Positions 1 to 12,300 of a stretch of 64,000 nucleotides of DNA are shown in pieces (positions within the stretch are counted from its first letter, which is position 1; each line of letters begins with the position of its first letter). The notes below the pieces were generated by a model. The model saw only the letters and a list, made by a program, of their open reading frames with translations. It ran no database searches and had not been told where the DNA came from. The position numbers were made by a program, and so were the translations under genes. Source of the DNA: Brachionus koreanus (lineage: Eukaryota; Rotifera; Eurotatoria; Ploima; Brachionidae). The DNA lies in NCBI GenBank assembly GCA_016987375.1, contig PJRA01000412.1:648751-712750 (forward strand), in the 5' to 3' direction.

Positions 1-135
1 AGTGGAGGAGTAAGAGGAGCAAAGCATCGCATTTGCTCACAACTAACAAAATCTGAAGCAAGGCGAAACTTTCTATCAAACCGAGTGGCGAACAAATGGA
101 ACGTGCTGCCAACGTCGGTTGTCACAGCTAGTGGA
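1..135 (+). mobile_element. 3' end of a LINE ORF2 (fragment)
   Basis: Reading frame 1 from the first base gives a short peptide with the arrangement RRNFLSNRVANKWNVLP then SVVTAS, ending at a stop near 135. This is the conserved extreme C-terminus of Jockey/CR1-like non-LTR reverse transcriptases (pattern R-NFF-NRVVN-WN-LP-VV-A). Upstream sequence lies outside the window, so its length and intactness are unknown. AT-rich sequence follows, consistent with a degraded 3' UTR. The family assignment is by motif memory; the fragment is too short for a clade call. Confidence 0.7.
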
Positions 136-1134
136 TAAATCAGTTCAAAGTTTGTAATCAAAATAAATTAAAAATAAAATTAAGTTATCATAATTTAAAA
201 AAGGAAAAGAATAGAAAAATATAAAAAATAGATAAAGACTAAATAATTATTTAAATTCAGTATTAATGTGTAACTCTCAATTATAATTCCAAAAGATAAA
301 AAATAAACGTTTCGTTAATTATAATATTAAAGGCTCTACCTCAAATATCTTATTAAATTAATAATTATTTTTAGTTAAAAATCAAGATTTTTTAATCTTA
401 TTAAAGATGTCACTTTTACAAATTTAATTTTTGTACATAAAGCCTTAAGATTTTTTTTACATAAGCCATGTGATGCTCAGCATCACAAGACTCCTTTTAA
501 GTCAACAGGCCGGGCGCGACCATGAAAAAGCGCGCATCTACAGCAAAACTTCCTGCTATTTTATCTTTTTTCATATACATTGATTTATTGCATAACCAAA
601 ATTATTGATTGCTTCACAATAATAGTTTATGTTTACATGCTTACAAAATTTATATTTACACTTGGACCGTTTCCTAAATTTACTAATCTTTTTCAATTTA
701 GAAAACGGCCGTTTTTTTTTGCTCCTTTTTTTTTGAAATATACGTTCTTTTTTTTAAAAATAAAAAAAAATCCTATTGACTTTTTAAAAAAAAATCTTTT
801 AATATCATTCCCAACAAATCTCATATTGATTTGATATTTTTTAGAAGTTAAGTCACTGTCTTAAGCTCCAAAAGGAGTGAATAAGGAGAAAAAGTCCCTG
901 ACTTGATTTTGAAAAGACTTTAAAATGATTTATTTTTTGAATATTGCATATGTTTGAGCGAAATTTTTGATTCAATATAATAAAATTAAAATTTAAAAAA
1001 TTTTTTCTTTTATTTTATTATGACAGATAAATAAGAGGTATTTAATATTTATTTTCTTTTTTTGTGAATAAAAAATAAAAACTAAAAAAAACTTTACAAA
1101 ATTATTGTACAAAATTGATTAACAAAAGTTATTA
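136..1134. other. Non-coding AT-rich spacer
   Basis: No gene is seen. Long A and T runs dominate. A 17-nt palindrome (GTGATGCT-C-AGCATCAC) sits at 470-486 next to a short GC-rich patch at about 508-535. The 84-codon open frame at 580-834 is a low-complexity Phe/Leu/Ile string and is not taken as a gene. Confidence 0.6.
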
Positions 1135-2535
1135 CTAGACCTTTGTATCAAGCAAAGATTGTGAAGCCGCTGCATTATTATTGGAATAATAAACCCTAAC
1201 ACTAGGGGAATATGATCTATCATGTTCAGTGATAAGATTAGATGATAATTGTTCATTGTGAACAAAATAGTCATATTTTTGCCGTAAGTCTTTGTTTAAC
1301 GAATGGAAAAAGGAATAATCTGCCTTGCATCTGGGCCAACTGTGACGACGTCTTCGATTGTGTAAAAACATATTTATCATTAAACTATGCATTTCGGTGT
1401 TTTCATTAGGTAGTTCTTCCCTTCTTGACTTGTTTATCGAACTATTTGTCTTTGTTTTGTCCCTTGCAATTTGTTGCAAGCTACGTCCCATTTTTGAATC
1501 TTTGGCATCTATTCTGGCATAGTTAATGAGCAATTGAGTGCTTTCGTCTAAATAGACATGAGCTGATGACTTTTTACGAGTTGGCGTCTTGACAAAAAGC
1601 TGATTTTTGGCTTGTTCAGACTTACGCTTGAATAAATTAAAGCGATCGAGCAACGGCCTGTGCAAGCTGTTCTCAATATTAATGTTATTTGTGAAACGAT
1701 CATAAACTGGTAGATAATAGTTTCTATTGGGCCACATTAGCGGATTATTGCGCGTTTTTTTCAGATTTCGCCAAATTTTTTGATGCTCAAAAATCCAAGC
1801 TGCAGTGGCCTGTCTAGAATCGGTCACAACATCGGGTAGTCTGGCAAATGCGTAGCTATTTTTCGATTGTGCAAGCTTTTGCTTATCGACTAGTTCAAGC
1901 CAATAGTCCAAGTTGTAGTCCTCGTCAAAATGATCGTCTCCTTTACCAACACATCGATACCGGTTCCGCCACAGAATATACAAAACTATTGAAATAAGCA
2001 TTGAGCCAAGTACCAGACCGATTCGAAGGCCAACATCTGGATCGTATTTATTTACATAGCTGTATGGATCGATCGAACTTTCATAGTCATAGAAAGTTTC
2101 GAACTTTTGATCCAAGTCGGTCTTTAAAGTAATGGTGTTTGTCGTTGTTGGCCGAATTAATTTTCTAGACGTAATTGAGTGTAAAGACAATTTATGATTA
2201 GTTATCGTTGTGAGTAAATTAAACAATTTTGAGCTTGAGTTCGTTTCATTTGGAATTCTAAATTGGCTTAATTTTTTGTTAAATTTTCTCAATAAATAAT
2301 TTTTTTTAGAGTAATTTCCTTTTTTTTGTTGAATTAATTCGCTTAGTTTATTTAATTTATCAGTTTTGTTGATGAACGAGGGCTTTTCGCTGACTGCACG
2401 GCTTTCATTTTGAGCAGCGGCTTCGGTAAACAAAGATTTTCGTTGGTTTATTTTGTCTGATGTTTGCTATTTGAATACAGAATGGAATATGTCGGGTACG
2501 ACATGCACTTACAATTAGCTCTTTTGTCTTCTCAT
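1135..2535 (-). CDS. Uncharacterised single-pass membrane protein (5' end incomplete)
   Basis: The main exon spans 2466-1135 and encodes about 443 residues ending in a clean stop. It has mixed composition with real codon structure, unlike the surrounding DNA. One hydrophobic helix (GLRIGLVLGSMLISIVLYILW) lies about 145 residues in. It is followed by Arg-rich residues and a long, basic, probably cytoplasmic tail with a Trp-rich patch (DYWLELVDKQK, WPNRNYYLP). No ATG begins the frame: an in-frame TAG at 2470-2468 ends in a perfect AG acceptor, so this is an internal or last exon. A possible 23-nt upstream exon (2535-2513) would splice with GTAAGT across a 46-nt intron and keep the frame. The first exon, perhaps with a signal peptide, was not found. 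I do not recognise the family. Confidence 0.7.
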
Positions 2536-5500
2536 CTAAAAATTGGCTTATTGAAAAAAATTAGCTATTTGAAAATAAAATAAAGTATGATAAAGCCTCT
2601 TCAGTCTCTTAATTAGCTAATTCAGTTCGTATAAAATATAATTAAAAAGAAAGTTTTTCAATTCATTTTTTAAAAATTGCTTAATGCCGTTCTTAGATAA
2701 TAAAAGCTTCGGGGATTAACAAAATATCATTGGAATCAAACTAGTAGAATAATAAGCTAATTAAACTCTAAATATTAAATAGTCTAAATATTTAACGCTT
2801 AGTTTAGATATTTTTTTTATTAACAACAATTACTCTTCATTGTTAAAAAGCAAAAAAAAAAAAAATTATTTAAATTATTTGGCAAAATTTATTGGGAATA
2901 ATTAAAATTATTTTAATAGAGATCCGAAAAATAATTATTAAAAAATTTTGAAAGGATACGTCTTTTGTAAAATTGGTAAATCACTCAAATAATCTAATAA
3001 TTTGCATTCAAATGCAACATTTGATATCTATGAATCTTCAGTTTACTTTGTTTAAAACAATATTTATCTAACATTAAAAAACAATTATTCAATTCGATAA
3101 AGACTTTAGAAGGTAAAAATACCCGAATTTAAAAATAAATGCATTTTATTTTTCAATATAATTTCGATATAAGAGCAATTTTTTGACTTTTTGAAAATGA
3201 ACATGTCAAAATGCTTTATTAAAAAAAAATTAGAAAAAAAAATTATCTAAAAAACAGATTTTTTTTTGGGATAATATTGAACAATTTAATTCTTGCAGCT
3301 TTTATGACTAAAAGCTAAACTTACCAATAACCCTAATATAATTACTAATATATTTTTTTGGTATTATTCTAATCCAAAATATTTTTTAAAAAAATTAAAC
3401 TAGTTTTAATTAAACATTGAATAGAAATTATTTTTTTTTTGAAGAAAAATATAAAAACTAAATAATTCAAAAAACACAAAAATGATTTATTTTCATTTAA
3501 AGTATGTTCAAAAAAAATTAAAGGATTTGAAATTTTATAAAACTTGCTGCTTTCTTCTCAGTCTTAGCTTAATAAAGTGAAAAAAGTAAAATAAATGTAA
3601 AGGAATTTCATCTAGAAAGTTCATCAGGAGTTGTTCAGAGTCCTTTTTTATCTTAAAAGTTGCTACGGAAGTACAATTTTTTTTTTTGATAAAGACAATA
3701 AAAAGAAAATTAGAATGTTTAGAATGTAAAAATTGCATTCAAAAAGTCATTTTTTCTGTCATAATTTATAGATATTTAATAATTTTCCAGTAGGATTCAA
3801 GTGTGAAAAAATTTTAAATAAATTCTACCTAACTATTTAAAAAAATTTTTCTGTAAAAATGGATTGATATAGATAAATTTGTTTGTAAATATTAATAATT
3901 AAATCCCATAAAAAAATTAGGAGTTTTTTGGACTCCGGTATGACTTACAAAAAGTGTTAATTTTTTTTTCCACTTTTTTGCTTTGTTAATAAAAAAAGTA
4001 AATAAAATAATTTCTTTTATTAGAACATTCTAATACATTGATTGTTAGTAGATGAAAAAATTATTGTTTAAATTAGCTAACATTTTTTTTAAATAAATAG
4101 TGAATTAAAGGGTTTTATATTTTGAAAATTAACAAAAACACCTATTATCATTAAAATAGGTATACTATTAAATATATCTATTTTAACTGTAGCAGCAAAT
4201 TTTAAATTCGGAGCACAGCAATATTTATTTTAGAGTAAAAATTTATTGAATGAAGCATTCATAGCTTCAAAGATTTGTTTGCTGACTGGAAGAATTTGCT
4301 AAATATTAGCACAAACTCTGCATTTTTGTTTGCAATTATTGTGCAGGTTTTTTAAATAAAAAATTGCAGTTTTTGTCCCAATATTTAAGAAAGTTTTTCC
4401 AAGCGTGCAAGGTTTCAATGTTTTAGCTTATAAATTTTAATTCTAAACTAAAAATTAATTTACTCACAGTTAAAATTTTGCTTTAAACTTTTTTAAAAAG
4501 TATTGAAAAGTAAGATCTACCAAAGACTTATTGGAAATAAGCAATAAATAATTTAAATCTGCCTTTTAAAATATCATAAAATCAGTGCTTAGATGTTTTT
4601 TTCATAAATAAGTAATTAGAGATCTAAATTTTGGGAATATACTCTCAAGATACTAGAAAAACCAAGCAGATGACATAAGTAGTTCATGTTTATTTTTAAC
4701 TATCCGAAAAACCATTGTATTTTTGCTTAGATATTTTCGAGTTAAAAGACAAGTGGCATAATTATTTAGAAAAATTAAGAGAAGAATAAAACAAATTTAA
4801 ACCATTTTAAGCTGGAAGTGAATATTTTGTTCATAAAAAATATACTAATGTATTAGAGATTTAATTAAATTTTAGTTCGAGGCGCATGAAGCACAAAATA
4901 CTAAACTAAATTGACTAAAGAGAAAAAGTTTGTATAGCAAAATCAATACTGAGAATAATTTTCAGATTTAAGAGAAAATAAAACAATTTCAACAAATTTC
5001 TTAACTTGATTACTTATCATTATTGAAATAAAAATTAGTTTCAACATTAACACAAAACCAAATATTTGAAAAAATTAGAAAATCAATTTTCAAGCTGAAC
5101 TATTTTTCAGTACAGGGATGTAAAAAAAATCTAGCGACAGCTAATTGTTTATACTTAAATTAATTACCCAGCTTATTTGGAGCCTAAATTGTCATACAAT
5201 CGAATTCAAGCTCTATTTAATGATTTGAGAAAATTTTATTTATTTTATGCATTTCTACCTTTTTGTATGTGCTTCCAATTATTGATTTATTTCGTCGATA
5301 AATCATAAGCTCTGGGTAATCAAATTACTTAAGGCGCTTGAACACAAAGTAATTTGAATCAAATTGTTTAACTGGTTAAGTAACCTGCCTTTGATCAATA
5401 TATACTTAAAGCACATACCGGGATTAGTGAGCTTTTTAATTAACTTAATTGCTTTCATGATGAGTATCTCAACAGAAAATATTAAAATACTGTCTATTAG

Positions 5501-8287
5501 CTAATACGCCGATTGTGTGTGTGTGTGTGTGTGTTTACGAGTTTATAATTCGAAATAAACTTGAACTTTTTTTATGAAAACAAGTTTTAAGACCTTAATT
5601 AAAATATACCAATGCTAGTTGGCAAGATTCAAATGTATTTTTGAAATATTTTTTTAGATTTTAGTTTTATAGGGCCGATAATAAAGCACAAGAAGCGTAT
5701 TAGAACAACAAAAGAGAAAGTATTTGTGTAATCAATTAGGGAAAAATTGATTTCAAGTATTAAAATATGCTAGTTGAATTTTTGGGAAAACAAATTCGAA
5801 ATTTCTTTCTTTTTTTTTCTTAAATAAAGCTTCTTTTATTTGCTTCTATTTATCACTTTGAAAAGCAGGCATTCAGAAAATTAAAAAGAAAAGCATCAAA
5901 TTCACACGCACACAAACCGTAATCATTTTTCATATTTATTTGAATTTTGCAACAATATTTTGACAGCTTCCTTTCATTCAGTAAATTTCCTTATATTTAC
6001 ACAATTTAATGTTTTAGTAGCATTTTTTTCAAATATTACACTTTAAAACAGTTGAAGCCTATTGCAGTAGGTCAAGTAGCTTTTTTTATTTTTAAATTCC
6101 TTCCTTTTTTCAAGCACACATTTTCAAATTAATTCTCAATTTTCATAAAAGTCAATTGTTTGTTTTAAATTCTAGATTTGCTTCGGCTAATAACAAAAGA
6201 CTTTGTTTATTTTCTTAAGATTTTATTTAGATTAGATTTCGATATTTTCCTGTTATATAATTTTCTTATTTACTACTAAAACTTCTCTCTTCATCTAAAT
6301 TCCTCTTTTCTTTTCTATTTGGTCAATGAAGAAATCTTTTAAAATTAAATAAAAATAAACTCGAAAAACTAAAAAAAAATCAAAATGCCAAAAAATTTTA
6401 GAATAGATTTTTTCAATCATCAATAAAAAATTGTCTGATTCAACAAAAGTAAAGATTTAAGATTAGAAAATTAACAAAAGAAAATATGTGTTTCTAGATT
6501 ACCTTTTCAAAAATCTATAATAAACGAAATTTATATACTACTAATAACAAAATTTTCCTACAACATTTTCTAAAGTAATTTATTAAATCAAGTATTTTTA
6601 AGTAGTAGACAAAATGATTTCGATATTTTTAGTATTGAATTTTTTCATGTTAACAAATCTTATTAGCAGTTAGTAGCTACATGTTGAATTAATAAATAAT
6701 TTAGATGATTCAAAATTTTTCCGAAAACAAAATCTTACAATTCATTTATCATACCATTTCTCAATAAGTAATTCAACATCTACAATGCCTTCGGATATTT
6801 TTTGTGTTTAAAATAATAAAATATACATGATATTTGAATGGAAATTAAACAAAAAGAAAAAAAAATATTGCCTTGTTTTTAATTAAAAACTATTTTTTAT
6901 ATAATAGCAAATTTTCAATTTATCATAATAAATTATTTAATTTTTTTTTAATTTTGTTACTCAGTTAAAATTAAATTCTAAAAAAAAGAACGCTATTTTC
7001 TTTGTTTGCAGCTAAATAATTTTTTTCCTACTTATTTGGCTAAACATATTCAAAAAGCAATTTTTTATCAAACAAATCAAAAGTTTATTGCATTGGAATA
7101 TATTTTTAATATCATTTTCTTGGTTGTCTAATGTCTTTTAAAAATATATTAAGTGATTAATGAGAATAAAAATTAAAAATTTGTACGTCTTTAATCATTT
7201 TTGAAAAAATTTTCCTATTATCCCATTCTTCAAGTATGAATTTTTTTTTATTTTTAAATTATGATAAAAATAAATATTTCTTTTTAAAAAAAATGTGAAG
7301 AATATTGAAAAATTCAAAGTCTAAAAAATTATTTGCTTGAAAATTTTCGATCTAATGACTCATTTAAATGATTCTTCCTATTTTTCCAAAATGCTTTTCC
7401 TTAATCAGCTTGATATTTCATTTAATTTTACATTTTTACATAAATCAATGTTGTTGAATATATGTGATCTCAGTCATGCTCAATAGGACTCCTTTGTAAT
7501 TATATTTGAATGATATATTCATTAATCACGAAAAAAGAAATTCAAATTCGTAATTATGCCATTTATACTACAGCCAAAAATGTACTAGTCTTTTAGTAAA
7601 TACGATAAATCAATTTTTGACTCAAGACTTTGTTAAAAAAATGAGCCTAGTAAATCGATAAATAACAAATAATTGCTAGAAGCTAATGCAGATTTAAATC
7701 ACATTATATTTCAATTTATTTGTGGATTAGACTAAAAATTAACTCAAAGTTTAAAAAATTGATCAAACATAAGTATAATTTATATTAATCAATAAAAATA
7801 ATTTAATAGATTAGAAAAAATTATTGATTTTAGTGTAAAATAAAAGATATTTAACTGTAAGAATAAAATCGAAAAATATTAGATAGAAAGTTGCCAAAAA
7901 TTTCAGCTTTATTAAATAAATTCAAAAATTTTTTTAAATGTTTTAACTTTTTTTCATTTGATTTCTATTTTGTTAACTCAATGGCAATTTTATGATAAAA
8001 AAGCTTTTATTGATTTTATTTTATTTCCAATAAAAAAAATTGTTTAAGAATAAACAAACTGTCAACGAAAAAATACTAAAGTCTAAAAATTAATTTAAAA
8101 AGTATTTAATTTTCACACTAACTATTTTAATTCTAACTAATTTCTCTCGTATTAAAATTCTTAATATCAGTTTGTTAATTTTTTTCAAAAATTAGAAACT
8201 GAAACTTATCTTTTTTTCTTAAATTACTTGTATAATTTAATTTTTATTCTAAAATTTTATTTTTTTTTATTTTAATTAATAAAATTC
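2536..8287. other. Long AT-rich intergenic region
   Basis: No convincing coding exon appears on either strand. Open frames such as 3738-3535 are low-complexity. Visible structures are a TG microsatellite at 5514-5534 and an imperfect inverted repeat (5163-5176 against 5305-5320, both reading attaccca-g-cttat after inversion). The unfound 5' exon(s) of the membrane-protein gene ending at 1135 may lie here. Confidence 0.5.
5514..5534. repeat. (TG)n microsatellite
   Basis: A run of about ten TG units with no interruptions. It is the longest dinucleotide tract in the first 20 kb. Confidence 0.9.
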
Positions 8288-8830
8288 CTTAGACTTAGTG
8301 TAATGTTTAATCCTCTTTTTTTTGATTACATTGCACTAAGTACGAAAAAACAACTGTAAACACTAAAGCTTACGACCAGGATAAAAGCCCAGAAGACAAT
8401 TAAAAGTGCTTGACGGTGGCAGTAGTGTTTATAGTACTTGCAGTGGCTACCTGACATGGAACAGTTAGTACCTGAGAAAAATAATAGTCATTGGCTGGTA
8501 CCGGTCATTGTTGATCCGGCAAGGGTCATAATGGTCGACAGTTACCTAGTTTCCGCTTTGTAAAAGCGGGGGAAGATGTGATATAGCAACATCTCTGTCG
8601 ATATCACTGGATTAGTTAACCAGCTAACCTCTCAGCGTTTAATTTAGAATGGAGCATAAATAGCCGCTTTAATACGTCTAAACGAGAGATCGAATAGACG
8701 GGCCCAAAGGTATTGATGTAAACACTACATCTGGCTGTCTGTCTTGTCTTAATATAAAAGCTAAATTCATTTAAATAAGCAGAATTAATTAAATGAGTTC
8801 AATGTAATCTTATTTATTACATTAAGGTTC
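8288..8830 (+). mobile_element. GC-richer repeat with inverted ends; LTR-like or TIR element
   Basis: A block of about 540 bp stands out from its AT-rich surroundings by much higher GC. Its ends are inverted relative to each other: GATTACATTGCACT at 8324-8337 against AGTTCAATGTAATC at 8801-8814 (13 of 14 match). Each is preceded externally by another CCTTA...TGTAAT copy. The left end also folds into a hairpin (8294-8305 with 8329-8340). Internally a purine tract (AAAGCGGGGGAAGA, near 8564-8577) runs straight into TGTGATATAGC at 8578, which resembles the polypurine tract/3'-LTR junction of Gypsy-type elements, with TATA-like ATAAATAG at about 8657. No coding capacity was found. I cannot decide between a TIR element and an LTR remnant. 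Confidence 0.5.
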
Positions 8831-9371
8831 CTAATTTTTAAAATTCTTGAAAATTGAAATTATTCAAAGCCGGTAAAAAAAATTATTATTATTAAATTTT
8901 TTTCTTAATTTAAAGTTATTTTAGAAAATTTAATTGCTCAGAAAAATTACTTAAAAATATTTAATTTTCAAAAATCAATATAAGAAGCTATTCGACTGAA
9001 TAATTAGTTTTTAAAGCATGAAGCTTACACTAAAATTTACACAGTTAGCATTAAATTTGTAATTTTAATGGTTTTTGAAAAAAAATAAATAAAAAGTTTT
9101 CTTGAGTCAAATAATTTCACTTTTTTTATAAAGCTTAATTGAAAGATTTGGAGTTAAGTTTATAATCCTTATTTGTGCATGTGCTTTTAGTCAAGATTCA
9201 ACGTTGTACAACGACTGCTTTTTAAAGTATCAAAAAAGCATAAACGCAAAATATTTTTTATTTAAATTGCCTATAATTTCTTATCGATTTAGTCCTAAAT
9301 AAAATAAAATAAAAAATTTATTTTTTTGATGAAAAAGCTAAATACTAAAATTTTAAATATTAAATAAATAA

Positions 9372-12300
9372 TTAATTATTTTTAACTATAAAATATCCTA
9401 GAATAACAGCTAATGATAAAATAAATAACGATAATAATAATTTAAATGATTTGAAATCAGTTGTTTTGTTTTCACTTTTTTGCTCGATTTTGGTAACTTC
9501 TTCAGAATTTTCTCTTTGAATTGACTTCGATTTACATTTTTCATTGCATTTTAACAAAAACCCTTTCTCAGTCACAATTATTGATGGATTATTTTTTGTT
9601 TTATTGCAAACAAAATTTTTCTTATTAGTTTTGCATTTGCACTTAATGACAACTTTTTCAAGACAGTCATTCTCATTTGAGCATTTATTTGAATGACAGA
9701 CAAATGAACAATTGTGGCCACACTTTAACTAATGAAATTTTATTCTAGCTGTAAATTTTTTTTAATTTTAAATACTTACTGTATTACTACAGGGTACTCT
9801 ACATGATGCCAAGTTATCCTTCTCTTTTTTGTTTGAATTGTTCCATTTATGGCATTCAACATATATGAAGTTTCCTCTACAATGGCATTTCATTTTTAAA
9901 AGTTGTTTACAATCGGGACATGGACCAGAGTGGCAACCTATCATCGAGCACTCATGAGTACAGCCTTTCGGCCGTTGCAACTCGCAATTTTTAGAGCATT
10001 CTTCACAATTACTTGACGCCTAAAAAATAAAAAATTATCTAAATATTTTATTGAACAAAAGTTAATTCAAAAAACTTCATCTTTATCAGTTGATTCGTTT
10101 TCCGGAATGACATGACATTCATATTCACATCTATGATGCGTACAACTTAGAAGTTTACCACATTTTCTTGCACAGCTAAAAGGCTTAGCATTGTGACAAG
10201 GCAAATCGGTTATCTGTTTTAAATAAAACATAAAAATAAAGATTTTGAATTCTACACCGTACCTCATGGGCGCCAAAGCATTGAACAGGAATTGGATAAA
10301 CACATGGTTTGCATTTAACATTTAGAATTTCTTTGCGTATTTTTAATGGTACCCAAGGTCCTTCACGATCTTTCTGAATTAAATTTAAATATTTTAATTT
10401 ATTTTCAATATGTCATGTACGCCGACTTAAGTCAGTCAGTAAATTAATGAGTCAATAAATTAAAATATCTTGTTACTTAGATGAATTTATTAACAGTTAA
10501 TTGATGGGTAGAAAAACAAGATTGACAGCAAATTATGGTGAAAGAAAATTCTTTTTCCTGAATAAATTCAAGTTAATTTCATATTTTTAAGAGATTTAAA
10601 CGGCATTAATTATATTAAAATTGATTAATAAAAAAAAGAAATTTATTTATTGTATTTTTTTAGACAATAACTGCTATTTTCAGTAAAATTAAAACTTTTT
10701 ACATTGAATCTTAAAATTTCAAATTGAAAATAGCTAAAAAATGATAAAGCAATTGAAAGAACTGAATTTTACTTAACTAAGAATTAATTTTTTTAGATAT
10801 TATTAAAAAATTTAAGTAAAAAAAATAAAATATTTTTTAAAAAAAATTCGATTTCTTTGGTTTTATGATACACAGAATCGAATGATAATATCATTTTCTT
10901 CTTGTTTAATCAATGATTTAAAATGAAAATGTGATTCAGTAATAAGAATAGATTTTAATTTCTAAAATAATTTTTTTTTTACCATCAATCAAATTTCAAA
11001 ATTAGTGCAAAAAGTATTTACATTCATTTATTCATTAAAAGATATGAATAAGTTTCATAAAAGGTATTGTAAAATTCAAATACAAACATAACAAAAATTC
11101 TTACTATTTTGATAAATTAAAATTTAATAAAATAAAATATTTAAAAAGAATAGTGCAAAAAAGTTTTTAGTTAAAATATTTTTTCTTATCCAAAAAGAGG
11201 ATAAAAAAAATAAAATATCAATAGGAATTTAATAAATAATTGATTTGGTTTCCTAAAAAAAAAGCATGTATAAATTTTATTTTAGATAAATAGGAAAAAT
11301 TTTTTTTGGTTTGTCTTTGAATTTACAATACCTCAAAAATTCAAATGAAATTAGATTTAATTATTGAATTTCGACAAATGATCGAAAAACTTTATAAAGT
11401 TAGACTTTTTAATAATTATTTTTTTAGAGTCTACTTGGTCATCAGCTGAAGAGCTTATGTCGGTTAATAAATATAAAATGAAACATTACATTTTCAACGA
11501 TCTCTGTTAGAACAGCTGAATGACAAACATTTTGACAAGTATGAGTGCATTCGAGTTTTTTTCCACATGTAAGCTGACAAGGTGGACAATCACCGTAATG
11601 ACATTTGTGATTTTGAATTCTTGCATGGTGACATTTTGCCGGCTTGCTAAAAAATTAATTAAATAAAAGAGTTTGTTTTTTTTTTTTTTAGAATAAAAAA
11701 TATACTTGCACAACTGTCTACAAGAGACTTTTAAATTTGATTTTCTTTTGAGACAAGGAACCTTAATTTTACTTTTTCCGCAAGGACAGAATATTTCTTC
11801 CATTAATGGACACTTAAGTTTCAAAGTTTATATTTTTTATTTCCAGCAAAAATTTTCTAAATATTACGGGATAGCAAGTTCCGGAATGACATAAACTAGA
11901 ATTAATTTATTAAAAAATATCAAATTTTATTTCTAAAACTCAACCTTTGACACTTGTGATTTTTGCATGAAAGCATTTTATTGCAAATTTGTTCACATGG
12001 TGGACAATTTCCATCACAGCACTGTAAATCACAATTAAATTCCAAAATTCAATAATTTTAAAATAAAAGATTTTAATAACTTTTTTATTGCATTTATGTT
12101 TTCCACAATTTTTTAATTTGCTGCACTTAATTTCACATGTAAATTCAGTGTGACATGGTAAAAGCTTTTCTTTTGAACCACATCGACATTTTTTAGTTAC
12201 CACTTGACGACACTAAAAAATAAAATCTTATATTATAAATCAGAACTGATGACTAATTACTTGTTCACAAGGACCGTAGTGACATCTATTCGCACAATTA

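Noticed and set aside
580..834. 84-codon open frame
   Set aside because: Phe/Lys/Ile low-complexity product made of poly-T and poly-A runs; no splice or homology support.
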